Of a stretch of 64,000 bases of DNA, positions 47,336 to 58,374 are shown one piece after another. The translations under genes and the position numbers were made by a program. Within the stretch, counting starts at the first letter, position 1, and each line of letters begins with the position of its first letter. This DNA is from Haematobia irritans (taxonomy: Eukaryota > Arthropoda > Insecta > Diptera > Muscidae). The notes under the pieces were generated by a model. That model made no database searches, had not been told where the DNA came from, and worked only from the letters and a program-made list of their open reading frames with translations. The stretch is taken from the NCBI RefSeq assembly GCF_050003625.1, contig NC_134398.1:98024583-98088582 (forward strand), written 5' to 3'.

Positions 47336-48060
47336 ATGGACATCGCTGCTGCAGAGGACAGAATAGCTCAATTGGAGGAGATGATTCGATGATTAGAGAA
47401 TCGCATTCACCAACAGCAACAAGAACATCAAGTCCAACTGCAGCAAATCCAACAGAATCAAGCATAGCAGCAAATACCACCATTAATCGAGCAAGCTGTA
47501 TTTCTTTCACCAAAAGACATCATTGACCAATTCCGGCAATTAAAACCCTTCGATGGTACATTTTTAATACAGTTCATATCATCAGTGGAGTCAACAATTA
47601 ATCTCTGCAACCAGAATGATAGTCTAATCCAATATGGTGTGCAAATTGTTTGCAACTAGAAAATTTTTGGTCCCCAACCAACCTGGACCCAAATAAAGGA
47701 GAAGTTGATCCATTATTTTCAACCCAAAAAATCGTATGCTGATATTTCTAATTTTTGTCTAAATGTAAAGGTATGGAAGCTTAAGGAACTTTTTACTGTT
47801 TTTGAAAAAGCAAAATTCGAGCTGGCAGAAATTTTTGATTTCGACCAAGAAAAGCCAGGAATATATTGTCATAGTAATGTTGATCGTAATCTAGTCCACA
47901 TATTGTTAGAAAAAATAGATGCACCAATTAGAGCTCACATTCAAGGTAACGAAAAAATGATTGACATAATAACGAAATATTCTAAATTAAGTTTATTAGA
48001 GGACAAACGAGCCATAGCTTATATGCATAGAAAAAAACCGATGAACTGTAAGAGATGACC
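47336..48060 (+). pseudogene. gypsy gag remnant
   Basis: An N-terminal glutamine-rich coiled coil, then QFRQLKPFDGTFLIQFISSVE, which matches the start of gag core domains in 17.6/297-type elements, then IKEKLIHYFQPKKSYADISN. There are stops at about 47390, 47466 and 47657. 48060-48250 is Asn-rich sequence in which a gag end is expected. 46831-47335 is the untranslated leader with nothing else recognised. Confidence 0.7.
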
Positions 48061-48263
48061 GTAATTTTAACAGAAAACCTAATTCGAACACTGTAAATAA
48101 CTATGGAAATAAGTCCGAAAATAATAACATTAATAATAGCGCTAGATATAAAGAATATAATAATAATTATAACTTAAACCGTAATTTCAATAGGAACACT
48201 AACAATTTTACTTACAATAATGATAAAAATGCTAATCAATCCAATCGTACAAAAAATTCATAT

Positions 48264-48470
48264 ATGAGTATCGATCAAAGTGATCGTGTTCCACATGATA
48301 GATTTATGGATGTTACTGCTGGAGAAGACAGCGAAGTAAATTTTCGAACACTGAATGGCGTAAATGAGATAAAATATTGCGTATGTACACCTTTTCCGGT
48401 GGAATTTAAAGGGAATGGTACACTTCAATGGAATTTCAAATCTATGAAAGCGAGATTCAGAAGCAAATAG
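48264..48470 (+). pseudogene. gypsy protease/RT linker remnant
   Basis: A 68-residue frame between gag and RT. No clear protease D-S/T-G triad is visible, so most of the protease seems lost. The frame ends at the target site of the SINE at 48485. Confidence 0.4.
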
Positions 48471-48484
48471 AGGAAATGCTTAGG

Positions 48485-48815
48485 TTAGGTTAGGTTAGGT
48501 TATGTGGCAGCCCGATGTATCAGGCTCACTTAGACTATTCAGTCCATTGTGATACCACAGTGGTGAACTTCTCTCTTATCACTGAGTGCTGCCCGATTCC
48601 ATGTTAAGCTCAATGACAAGGGACCTCCTTTTTATAGCCGAGTCCGAACGGCGTTCCACATTCCAGTGAAACCACTTAAAGAAGCTTTGAAACCCTCAGA
48701 AATGTCACCAGCATTACTGAGGTGGGATAATCCACCCCTGAAAACTTTTTGGTGTTCGGTCGTAGCAGGAATCGAACCCTTGTGTATGCAAGGCGGGCAT
48801 GCTAACCATTGCACC
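48485..48815 (-). mobile_element. SINE in the gypsy pol region
   Basis: Minus strand, TTAGG-type tail first, tRNA-like head last. The 16-bp target duplication AGAGGAAATGCTTAGG is at 48469-48484 and 48816-48831. The head lacks its first dozen bases and part of the B-box region. The gypsy frame is open again right behind it. Confidence 0.95.
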
Positions 48816-48831
48816 AGAGGAAATGCTTAGG

Positions 48832-49934
48832 AATAATATAAAAAGGGAAAACAACTCACCATATAATAGCCCTTTATGGGTTGTTGAAAAGAGGATGGAC
48901 AACTCCGGCATAAAGAAATTTAGAATAGTTGTTGATTATCGTAAATTGAATCAGTTTATGGTAGACGACATGTTTCCGATACCAAACTTAAATAGCTTAC
49001 TCGATAAATTGGGCAGATCCAATTATTTCACAACGATAGATTTGGCGAAGGGCTTCCACCATACAATTACAGTCAGAGAAGAAGATAGGAAAATGACAGC
49101 GTTCTCAACACCTACTGGTCACTATGAATTTATTCGTATGCCATTTGGCCTCAAAAATGCCCCCTCGACATTTCAGAGGTTAATGAACAAAGTTCTCGGG
49201 GACTTCATTAACAGAATTTGTGTTGTTTATATGAACGACATATTAATATTTAGCACATCTTTGACCGAACACATGGACAGCATTAGGAAGGTATTTACGG
49301 CCTTGAGGAAGGCTAAACTCAAGATTCAGATCGATAAGTGTTCCTCTCTTAAGAAAGAGACACAATTCTTAGGCCATGTTTTGACCACACAGGGTGTCAA
49401 ACCGAATCCAAAAAAGGTTGCGGTGATTAGAGAGTTAAATGTGCCGAAAACTGCAGAGCAGATAAAATCCTTTTTGGGTATTACGGGGTTTTATAGAAAA
49501 TTTATCCGGGATTAAGCAAAAATCGCATACCCTCTGACTAGGTACCTAAACACAGGTAAGACTGTTAATGTAAACGATCCATGTTATTTAGTAGCTTTCG
49601 AAAAATTGAAGAATATAATTACCAATTCTGAGATATCCTAATTTCGAGAAAACCTTTAAGATAATTACAGATGCAAGTAATTTCTTGACACAAGATGGAT
49701 ATCCAATAGCATTTGCTTCCCGCACTCTTAATAGACATTAAACAAATTACGCAACCATTGAAAAATAATTGTTAGCGATAGTTTGGTCTCTGAAATATTT
49801 TAGGCCTTATATTTATGGGCCAATGTTTGAATTAGAAAGCGATCACCAACCGTTGATGTGATGTCAAAATAATAATATAGCGGATTTTCTTAGCAGAATG
49901 GATAATCATGAGATAAATGCTTTTGATTCACCCA
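48832..49934 (+). pseudogene. gypsy reverse transcriptase and RNase H, broken
   Basis: RT open to 49515: FRIVVDYRKLNQ, FTTIDLAKGFH (motif A), MPFGLKNAPSTFQ (motif B), and VYMNDILIF at the catalytic box, where the first Asp of Y-x-D-D is Asn. Then FLGHVLTTQGVKPNP and GITGFYRKFI. After a stop at 49513, RNase H pieces follow (ITDAS, IAFASRTLN, ESDHQPL) with several stops, then the tether (IADFLSRM). It is cut at 49935 by a MITE. Confidence 0.9.
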
Positions 49935-50460
49935 CACCCAGAAAAAAGGGGATCTAATACCAACTAAACTTCATTTTAGTTCATGAAGATTAGTTGATTT
50001 TAGTTAAATTTTGCACAATATGAGTAAATGTTCCTTATTTGAATAATTTTTTGCTAGCTTTAATGACGTGAACTAAAAATAAGAAAAAAAGTTTTATACA
50101 AATATAGTGCACAATTTTACTAAAAAATTAAATAGTTCATATTTTCCTAAACTGGCAGAAGTTTGCTAAAATAGAGTTCATAAGTCTCTCAAATGAATAC
50201 ATTTTACTAAAATTGTAACTGTCTTTAACTTCGTACAGCGCTAAAGACATTTTAACAATTTTTAAATCCAATTTTTTCTTTGAACATATGAAATTTTCTT
50301 AAATTACAGAAAAAAATTAGTTATTTATAATAATTTTTCTTCAATTTGACAAAAAGTATTAACTTATTTGTAACATGTTGCAATTAGAAAACTACTTTAG
50401 TTAAAATTTTTTAAAATAAACCTACATTTTCTTCCACGGTGGGTTCACTTTTTTTTGGTG
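49935..50460. mobile_element. 526-bp MITE in the gypsy pol
   Basis: It starts CACCCAGAAAAAAGGGGATC and ends TTCACTTTTTTTTGGTG. CA is on both sides (49933-49934 and 50461-50462). Discounting it joins the gypsy frame in phase, which supports both boundaries. The ends resemble those of families S and T. Confidence 0.85.
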
Positions 50461-50462
50461 CA

Positions 50463-50580
50463 ACCTTGATATTGCACTTAATGACATGTTCGATAATTTA
50501 TTCACTGGAGTAGCTGATGATGACATTTCGGTTGAAGTTCAAACCGTTCATTCTCAGGAGGAATACTCTGGTGAAGGCAT
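50463..50580 (+). pseudogene. gypsy pol between RNase H and integrase
   Basis: Continues the frame behind the MITE with MFDNLFTGVADDDISVE and VHSQEEYSGEG, the acidic stretch that precedes integrase. It is cut at 50581 by the CCCAGCGGG element. The frame resumes at 60152. Confidence 0.75.
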
Positions 50581-51002
50581 CCCAGCGGGAAATGGAAGGG
50601 ACGTGGAATCGATAATGGAAGTGCTGCCCGGGTAGCTATAAGGCCTGGGCGCTGCATTACGTGTTCATTTCAAAATAACAGTGGATTGGATTGGAGACCA
50701 AGGCCTTGCCTCTCGCTTCTATTCGTATGCCTTCAAGAGGTGATGTCGTCGATGCCATGTTATCAGGCCTTCATACTAAGTACAAAAATCATGCCTTCCA
50801 AAGAAGGCCCTCAAAAAGGCCTGGACAGGAAGGCATAAAAGAAAGCGTGTAAAACTAAATATTTTGAAGGCAAGGTTGTCTATTAACTGAACATTTGCCC
50901 TCATACCTTTTACATTAGAATTTAATTTGACTTACTTTTCCTATACAGAGTATCTTATTTTTGTGATTTTAATATTTACCTCATGTGTATTTTTATTTTT
51001 CT

Positions 51003-51075
51003 GCTCCGTCGGGATTTGAACTGGGGTCCTCGTTATTGGTAGTCCTACACTCATCCACTGGCCTACGACACATTT
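51003..51075 (-). other. tRNA-like sequence in the CCCAGCGGG element
   Basis: On the minus strand: TAGGCCAGTGGATGAG (A-box-like), then GGTTCAAATCC-like B box (GTTCAAATCCCGACGGAG; this copy reads CAGTTCAAATCC). A second copy at 52095-52167 has the perfect GGTTCAAATCC. Spacing between boxes is close to that of a tRNA. It is not a functional tRNA gene as far as I can see (no clean cloverleaf). Confidence 0.6.
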
Positions 51076-51276
51076 ATGTGATGTGGGAGCCAAAAGGTAA
51101 ACTTAAGCTACACGTGAGGTCATTCCGCGTTCCCTTCTGTCGGAAGTGAACGTATAATGGGTATCGGATCTTTTGCATGTTACAGAGAATGTCTTCTAGA
51201 AGGCCAAAGTTAGGAGTAACTAAACATAAACAAATTAATAGCTTCGCAGCCAACAAAGAATGAGTATGAGATCCTT

Positions 51277-51418
51277 TTTATACCTGACGTCGCAGAATGG
51301 TATTGGGGGTATAACAAATTTGTCATTCCGTGCGTAGCACAACAAAATATCTATTTCCGACTATATACAGTGTATATATACTTGATTAGGGGAAAATAAA
51401 AAGATGATATTACTACAC
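51277..51418 (+). mobile_element. Helentron-like 5' end fragment J
   Basis: TATACCTGACGTCGCAGAAT, then TTGTCATTCCGTGCGTAG and TTTCCGACTATATACAG: the conserved 5' block of these elements. It stops before the GTCY core. Confidence 0.75.
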
Positions 51419-51420
51419 CG

Positions 51421-51672
51421 AAAAAATCCGTAGTTAACGGAACGCTAAATTTAACTTATTTTTATTGCACAAAAATTATTTGTTTGTAGTTAAATTTATT
51501 TTTTTCGAAAGTTTCCACATCCCAATGAAATTTTCGTTTTTTGTAAGTATGTCTCAAACTAAATGACTTCAATGACCGTACACATAAATTCCATATGAAC
51601 TAAAGCAAAAGAAAATTTTCGTACGATTCCAAAAATAGAATGAAATGCCAATGATTTTGTCCTTTATTTTTA
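51421..51672. repeat. Fragment related to the 31451-34484 element
   Basis: Shares TTTGTAGTTAAATTT, TCTCAAAC, GTACACATAAATTC and TTTTCGTACGATTCC-type words with 31560-31720 and 33840-33890, in the same order. It lacks the foldback, so it serves as an empty-site relative for it. Confidence 0.65.
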
Positions 51673-52702
51673 CCCAGCGGGAAATGGAAGCGACGTGGAA
51701 TCGATGATGGAAGTGCTGTCCGGGTAGCTATAAGGCCTGGGCGCTGCATTACGTGTTCATTTCAAAATAACATTGGATTGGATTGGAGACCAAGGCCTTG
51801 CCTCTCGCTTCTATTCGTATGCCTTCTAGAGGTGGTGTCGTCGATGCCATGTTATCAGGCCTTCATACTAAGTACAAAAATCATGCCTTCCAAAGAAGGC
51901 CCTCAAAAAGGCCTGGACAGGAAGGCATAAAAGAAAGCGTGTAAAAATAAATATTTTGAAGGCAAGGTTGTCTATGAACTGAATATTTGCCCTCATGCCT
52001 TTTACGTTAGAACTTAATTTGACTTACTTTTCCTATACAGTTTATTTTATTATTGTGATTTTAATATTTACCTCAAGTGTATTTTTATTTTTCTGCTCCG
52101 TCGGGATTTGAACCGGGGTCCTCGTTATTGGTAGTCCTACACTCATCCACTGGCCTACGACACATTTATGTGATGCGGGAGCCAAAAGGTAAACTTAAGC
52201 TACACGTTAAGTCATTCCGCGTTCCCTTCTGTTGGAAGTGAACGTATAATGGGTATCGGATCTTTTATATGTTACAGAGAATGTCTTCTAGAAGGCCAAA
52301 GTTAGGAGTAACTAGACATAAGCAAATTAATAGCTTGGCAGGCAACAAAGAATGAGTATGGGATCATTGGTGGGTTCGAACAGATTCTACCATAGGCAAA
52401 GTTATAGATTTTTGTTATTATTAATTTAATTATTAATTATTTAGAAAGATTTATGTTTATTTATTTAACCGCACTATAAAAATAAATAAATACGACCGTA
52501 ATGTCAGGCAGGGCGAGTCTTATGGACTAGCCACCATGTATTACGAAGAAAAGGTATCTTAAAACCTCTTAACATTGCCTTAATGTACATGGAGGTAGAT
52601 TAAATACCTATATAAGCTAAATCAGTTCGTGGTCAGTTAACATAAAATTTCCTATTTCGATTGGATCGTACCAATCGAAATACCATCCGACCTACATAAA
52701 TA

Positions 52703-53636
52703 AAGGGTGATTTGTTAAGAGCTTGATAACTTTTTTTTAAAAAAAAACGCATAAAATTTGCAAAATCTCATCGGTTCTTTATTTGAAACGTTAGATTGGT
52801 CCATGACATTTACTTTTTGAAGATAATTTCATTTAAATGTTGACCGCGGCTGCGTCTTAGGTGGTCCATTCGGAAAGTCCAATTTTGGGCAACTTTTTCG
52901 AGCATTTCGGCCGGAATAGCCCGAATTTCTTCGGAAATGTTGTCTTCCAAAGCTGGAATAGTTGCTGGCTTATTTCTGTAGACTTTAGACTTGACGTAGC
53001 CCCACAAAAAATAGTCTAAAGGCGTCAAATCGCATGATCTTGGTGGCCAACTTACCGGTCCATTTCTTGAGATGAATTGTTCTCCGAAGTTTTCCCTCAA
53101 AATGGCCATAGAATCGCGAGCTGTGTGGCATGTAGCGCCATCTTGTTGAAACCACATGTCAACCAAGTTCAGTTCTTCCATTTTTGGCAACAAAAAGTTT
53201 GTTAGCATCGAACGATAGCGATCGCCATTCACCGTAACGTTGCGTCCAACAGCATCTTTGAAAAAATACGGTCCAATGATTCCACCAGCGTACAAACCAC
53301 ACCAAACAGTGCATTTTTCGGGATGCATGGGCAGTTCTTGAACGGCTTCTGGTTGCTCTTCACTCCAAATGCGGCAATTTTGCTTATTTACGTAGCCATT
53401 CAACCAGAAATGAGCCTCATCGCTGAACAAAATTTGTCGATAAAAAAGCGGATTTTCTGCCAACTTTTCTAGGGCCCATTCACTGAAAATTCGACGTTGT
53501 GGCTCGTTAGTAAGTCTATTCATGATGAAATGTCAAAGCATACTGAGCATCTTTCTCTTTGACACCATGTCTGAAATCCCACGTGATCTGTCAAATACTA
53601 ATGCATGAAAATCCTAACCTCAAAAGAATCACCCTT
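52703..53636 (-). mobile_element. mariner element M4 (different internal deletion)
   Basis: 934 bp between TA at 52701-52702 and 53637-53638, with the same ends as M1-M3. Its internal deletion has other breakpoints and keeps the frame. Confidence 0.95.
52810..53523 (-). CDS. mariner transposase lacking the DNA-binding domain (M4)
   Basis: 237 residues from a true ATG: MNRLTNEPQRRIFSEWALEK, then the complete catalytic domain (LFSDEAHF, QQDGATCHTA, PLDYFLWG; about 41 residues between the last two Asp) to HLNEIIFKK. The first seven residues are the normal N terminus. The following helix-turn-helix region of about 100 residues is absent through an in-frame deletion. A full mariner transposase is about 340-350 residues. 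It could be translated, but without the DNA-binding region it is unlikely to act alone; interference with a complete transposase is conceivable. Confidence 0.85.
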   Translation of the reverse strand: MNRLTNEPQRRIFSEWALEKLAENPLFYRQILFSDEAHFWLNGYVNKQNCRIWSEEQPEAVQELPMHPEKCTVWCGLYAGGIIGPYFFKDAVGRNVTVNGDRYRSMLTNFLLPKMEELNLVDMWFQQDGATCHTARDSMAILRENFGEQFISRNGPVSWPPRSCDLTPLDYFLWGYVKSKVYRNKPATIPALEDNISEEIRAIPAEMLEKVAQNWTFRMDHLRRSRGQHLNEIIFKK

Positions 53637-54003
53637 TAGTAGCTACTTGTACAAAGTATCCCGTCGAACAGTGACCCCCAAACTGGTATTAATTCAAGGG
53701 AATAACCGATTTACATGAAATTTGGCAAAACGTTTGCTCTTGTTAATAGTAGTATCTCTGTCAATTTTCGAAGAGATCATGTCAGGTATATATATATAGC
53801 GCCCGTATATATAATCGTCCGATTTGAGTTTATATCCCATATTACTCAGCCAATTTTTTGAAATTTTGAACAAACTTTTGTTTTTTTTGAGTGACAAGCA
53901 CTTTTACTAAGTTTAGTTCAAACCTGATCGGAGTTATATATACCTCCCCATATGTACAGGGTGGCTGATATGTAATACAACAAGTGCTATACTTTTTATT
54001 TTT

Positions 54004-55508
54004 TTTATGCCAACCACCATAGAATGGTGACGGGCGTATAATAAGCTTGTCATTCCGTTTGTAACACATCGAAATATCGATTTCCGACTATATAAAGTAT
54101 ATATATTCTTGATCAGGGAGAAATTCTAAGACGATATAACCATGTCCGTCTGTCTGGCTGTCTGTCTGTTGTAATCACGCTACAGTCTTCAATAATGAAG
54201 CAATCATGCTTAAATTTTGCACAAGCTCGTCTTTTGTCTGCAGGCAGGTGAAGTTCGAAGATGGGCAATATCGGTCCAGGTTTTGATATAGTCCCCATAT
54301 AAACCGACCTCCCGATTTGGGGTATTGGGCTTATAGAAATCGTAGTTTTTATCCAATTTGCCTGAAATTTGAAATCTAGAGGTATTTTATGATCATAAAG
54401 AGGTATGCCGCAAGTGGTGAGTATTGGTCCATGTTTTGGTATAGCCCCCATATAGACCGATTTCCCGATTTTACTTCTTGGGCTTCTAGAATCCGAAGTT
54501 TTTATCCAATTTGCCTGAAATTGGAAATCTGGAGGTATTTTTGGACCAGAGGTATGCCAAAAATGGTGAGCATCGGTCAATGTTTTGGTATGGTCCCCAT
54601 ATAAACCGACCTCCCGATTTGGGGTCTTGGGCTTATAGAAACCGTAGTTTTTATCCAATTTGCCTGAAATTGGAAATCTAGAGGTATTTTAAGACCATAA
54701 ATAGGCGTGCCGAAAATGGTGAGTATCGGTCCATGTTTTGGTATATCCCCCATATAGACCAATCTCCCGATTTTACTTCTTGGACTTATAGAAACTGTAG
54801 TTTTTTCCAATTTGCCTGAAATTGGAAATCTAGAAGTATTTTATGACAATAAAGAGGTGTACCGAAAAGGGCGTGTATTGGTTCATGTTTTGGTATATCC
54901 CCAATAATGACCGATCTCCGGATTTTATTTCTTGGGATTATAAAAACCGTACTTGTTATCCAATTTGTATGAAATTCGAAATCTAGAATTATTTTTGGAT
55001 CATAAAGAGATACGCCGAAAATGGTGAGTATCGGTCAGTGTTGTATTATAGCCCCCATAAGAACGATTTCCCGATTTAACTCCTTGGGTTTCTAAAAACC
55101 GTAGTTTTTAACCGATTTGCCTGAAATTTCACTTCTTGAGGGTATAAAAGGCGCACCGCTCATGAAAATTGCTTGAAACTCAATGTAAAGTTTCCAGATG
55201 TTACTTCTCGGGTGAAAATCTACAGATTTAAGATTTCAAATCAAGACGTTATTTTATCATTTTCTTGCACACTTACAAGAGATGTTAATGGTTCCTCTTA
55301 AACAAAAATGGTTCTTACAAATCCAGAATCTGATATAGTCTTCATAGGTAAAATCTTTAAATTTATCTCCGAGAAGTGTATTGGTTGAACTGCTCTGCTT
55401 GATTTGTCCTCAAACCCCCCTGAAATTTCAGAGGAAACCCTAATATTTGATTCATGGTGGTGGGTATTTAAGATTCGGCCTGGCCGAACTTACGGCCGTA
55501 TATATTTG
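54004..55508 (+). mobile_element. Helentron-like element F
   Basis: It starts ATGCCAACCACCATAGAATG behind a T-run, has a GTCTGTCTGGCTGTCTGTC core (about 54146-54168) and units with TTTTGGTATAGCCCCCATAT. It ends with the hairpin TTCGGCCTGGCCGAA (about 55474-55488) and TATATATTTG. Close relative of element D. The frames at 54113-54810 are unit read-through. Confidence 0.85.
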
Positions 55509-56011
55509 TTTTTAATTTTATTTTTCAAAAGCAAGGGAGAACAAACTATAGTAACCATGTAGAGATAAAACTGCACATATACAAAACAAAAAAACATAAT
55601 TGTAAAAAGTTTATAATCTTAAATTAAAATTTAATTTAGTTAAATTTAGTACGCGAATCTTTCAAAGTTATAGGACCATAAAGTGAGGCCAATTTCACTT
55701 AATATAAAGAAGAAAAAAAATGTATTAAAGATAAAAAAACTTTAAAATAGGCTAATACTTATTTGGAGGATTTTGCATTTTTGGTTAAAAATTTATTTGA
55801 AAATAAGAAAACATTTGTTGCATTAAAATGTATTTTACAATTTGGATTTTTATTCGAAATTTATTTATAGTTGTATACCTGTGTTGATATATCGCAAATC
55901 GTGAACGAAAAAAAATATATATGAGACCTGTATCCTAGCTTTAAATTCACAGAGCCTAGATCTAGAGCTAGTTAGCTTCCAAAAAAATTCAATAACGAAA
56001 TCCTTAAGGAA

Positions 56012-56356
56012 GGTTAGGTTAGGTTAGGTGGCAGCCTGATGTATCAGGCTCACTTAGACTATTCAGTCCATTGTGATACCACATTGGTGAACTTCTCTCT
56101 TATCACTGAGTGCTGCCCGATTCCATGTTAAGCTCAATGACAAGGGACCTCCTTTTTATAGCCGAGTCCGAACGGCGTTCCACATTGCAGTGAAACCACT
56201 TAGAGAAGCTTTAAAACCCTCAGAAATGTCACCAGCATTACTGAGATGGGATAATCCACCGCTGAAAAACTTTTTGGTGTTCGGTCGAAGCAGGAATCGA
56301 ACCCACGACCTTGTGTATGCAAGGCGGGCATGCTAACCATTGCACCACGGTGGCTC
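56012..56356 (-). mobile_element. Full-length SINE (best copy)
   Basis: 345 bp, minus strand, with a 10-bp target duplication CCTTAAGGAA (56002-56011 and 56357-56366). Head: GCCACCGTGGTGCAATGGTT and GTGGGTTCGATTCCTGC (A and B boxes of a tRNA-derived promoter). The body and a 3' part are shared with the LOA element, with tail CCTAACCTAACCTAACC. This copy defines the family in this window. Confidence 0.95.
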
Positions 56357-57074
56357 CCTTAAGGAAAGGTCAAAAGATTTGAAGTCAAATAAATTTTTCT
56401 GTGTATATGCTCTCACAACAACATTACAAAACTGTATTATAACAACAACAACTAATATAGAAGACAAATAGAAATATCACGATCAAAACAAACGTATAAA
56501 GTAAAACCAATGGAAAATATGTGGGTAAATTGATCTACAACTAACTATATGTCCAACTTAATCAAAAAAAAAACCAAAATTGTAAGACATCGCCAGAAAT
56601 ACTGTTTCGAATACAAAACGTGGAGGGTATAAAGATATATTCTATTTTAAATACACTGAAAAGCGGGGAGGGATATTAATTTCCAAATTTCTGGCAAATG
56701 GATGAGAATAGCGCATTACATGCTCTAGAACTAAAATCAAGAACTATATCTAAATATAAATCATCTTGCGAAATAACAGCAAATTCTAGTTTTGAGGCAA
56801 ATCTGTTAAAAATATTGATGCAAATGTTTGTTTGATGATTATATAAAAAAATTGAATTTTCGTTCTTATAACAACAATGTAGGTCCTTCTTTTTCCAATT
56901 CCCAAAGAAGGCACAGAATAATGTTTGCGGGCATTATTTAGAAAGGAAGTGCAAGGCATTTTAGCATGCATGATAGGAGAAGGCATATGGGAAGGTGTTA
57001 AGGATCCCAAAATCATGGGTTAAGAAGGCATGATTTTTGCGGTACTTCGCAATTTTCCCGCTGGGTAGTTCGTT

Positions 57075-58374
57075 TTTATACGCTTCACCACTACTGTGAT
57101 ACAGGGTATAATAAGTTTGTGCATTTGTATGTAACGTCAAGAAGGTTGTTTAGTATACCGGTCGTCTTAGAATTAAATTCTGAGTCGATTTAGCGATGTC
57201 CGTCTGTCAGTCTGTCTGTCTGTCTGTCCGTCTGTCTGTCTGTCTGTATATGTAATTTTGTGTGCAAAGTACAGGTCGCAGTTTAAGTCCGATCGTCTTC
57301 AAATTTGGCACAGAGTTTTACCTTGGCTCAAAGACAATCGAGATTGATTTCGGTTCAGATTTAGATATAGCTGCCATATATATTTATCACCGATATGGCC
57401 ATAATTGACGTATTTATCCACGTATTTCCTTAAAATTTCGCAGAGCCGAATATTTGGGGGCTCTCGTCAAATATGCAAAATTATTAGATATAGCTCCCAT
57501 ATATATCTTTCGTCCGATTTGGACTTATATGGCCTCAAAAGCCAGAGTTTTACCCTGATTTGCTTCAAATTTTGCACAAGGAGTGCGTTTAATAGTATCG
57601 TTAATTATACAAAATTTAGTTGAAATCGGTTCAGATTTAGATATAGCTCCCGAATATGTCTTTCGACCGATTTCGACTCATATACCCACAGACACCAAAG
57701 ATTTACCCCGATTTACTTGAAACTTTGCACAGGGAGTAGAATTAAGGTTCTGGATATGCGAGCGAATTTTAATTGAAATCGGTTCAGATTTTGATATAGA
57801 TTTTCCGTCATATGACCACATAGTTCAAATTTGTAGTCCGTTTTCGTTAAATTTTGCACAGGGAGTAGAATTAAAATACTAAGTGTGCATGTCAAATTTG
57901 GTTAAAATCGGTTCAGATTTCTATATAGCTTACATATATATGTTTTTACGATTTGGGTAAAAATTGCCAAAATACCCACATTTTCCTTATAAAATCGCCA
58001 CTGCTAAGTCGAAAACTTGTAAAAGTGGCTCAAATTTTACTTTATTTCTTATACATGTCTATCGACCGATAAATCATAAATACACTTTTGCGAAGTTGCC
58101 TCAAAATTGGTTCAGATTAAAATGTTTCCCATATTTTTTTACTAACATAGTGTACCATCCCAGGGCATTAGGCGACTTAAATTTTAAGTCTATAGGTTAT
58201 AAAATCTGTTCAGATGAAGTCAGATTTAAATGTATGTATTTGGGACAAAAACCTTTATATATATAGCACCCAACACATTTTCCGGATTTGATATAGTGTC
58301 GAAAATGTGGATTTACAAAGTGGTGCAGGGTAAAATATATTCGGACCCGCCCGACTTTAGACTTTCCTTACTTG
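57075..58374 (+). mobile_element. Helentron-like element G (second subtype)
   Basis: It starts TATACGCTTCACCACTACTG, has a long GTCTGTCTGTCTGTCCGTCT core (about 57200-57247) and six or so units with CGGTTCAGATTTAGATATAG. It ends ATATTCGGACCCGCCCGACT, then TTTCCTTACTTG. Related to E. Confidence 0.85.

Larger units (their letters stand above)
52490..54003 (-). mobile_element. Degenerate Helentron-like element K, split by M4
   Basis: 52490-52701 has a decayed hairpin end (GTCAGGCAGGGCGAGTCTTA) in reverse orientation. 53639-54003 shows internal unit words (TATATAGCGCCCGTATATA, ATTTGGCAAAACG). Mariner M4 sits between with TA on both sides. Confidence 0.55.
51673..57066. mobile_element. CCCAGCGGG-ended element, inner copy
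   Basis: The left end at 51673 and the right end CCCGCTGGG at 57066 are flanked by TA. Its first 695 bp nearly repeat 50581-51271. The intact target (TTTACTTTTAGTTATTTT) is visible near 33888 in the relative of the host fragment at 51421-51672. It holds mariner M4, Helentron-like elements and a SINE. 52369-52489, 55509-56001 and 56367-56800 show nothing recognisable. Confidence 0.7.

Noticed and set aside
48714..48911. Frames through the SINE at 48632-48911
   Set aside because: They cross the SINE/gypsy border and are not conserved in other SINE copies.
5373..56040. TTAGG-type runs (GGTTAGGTTAGG) as insect telomere repeats
   Set aside because: The runs are only two to four units long, always at the 3' end of SINE or LOA copies with target duplications. 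Flies of this group lack TTAGG telomeres.
37800..57250. GTCT/GTCC runs as ordinary microsatellites
   Set aside because: They sit at the same place in every Helentron-like copy and are better described as the conserved core of these elements.
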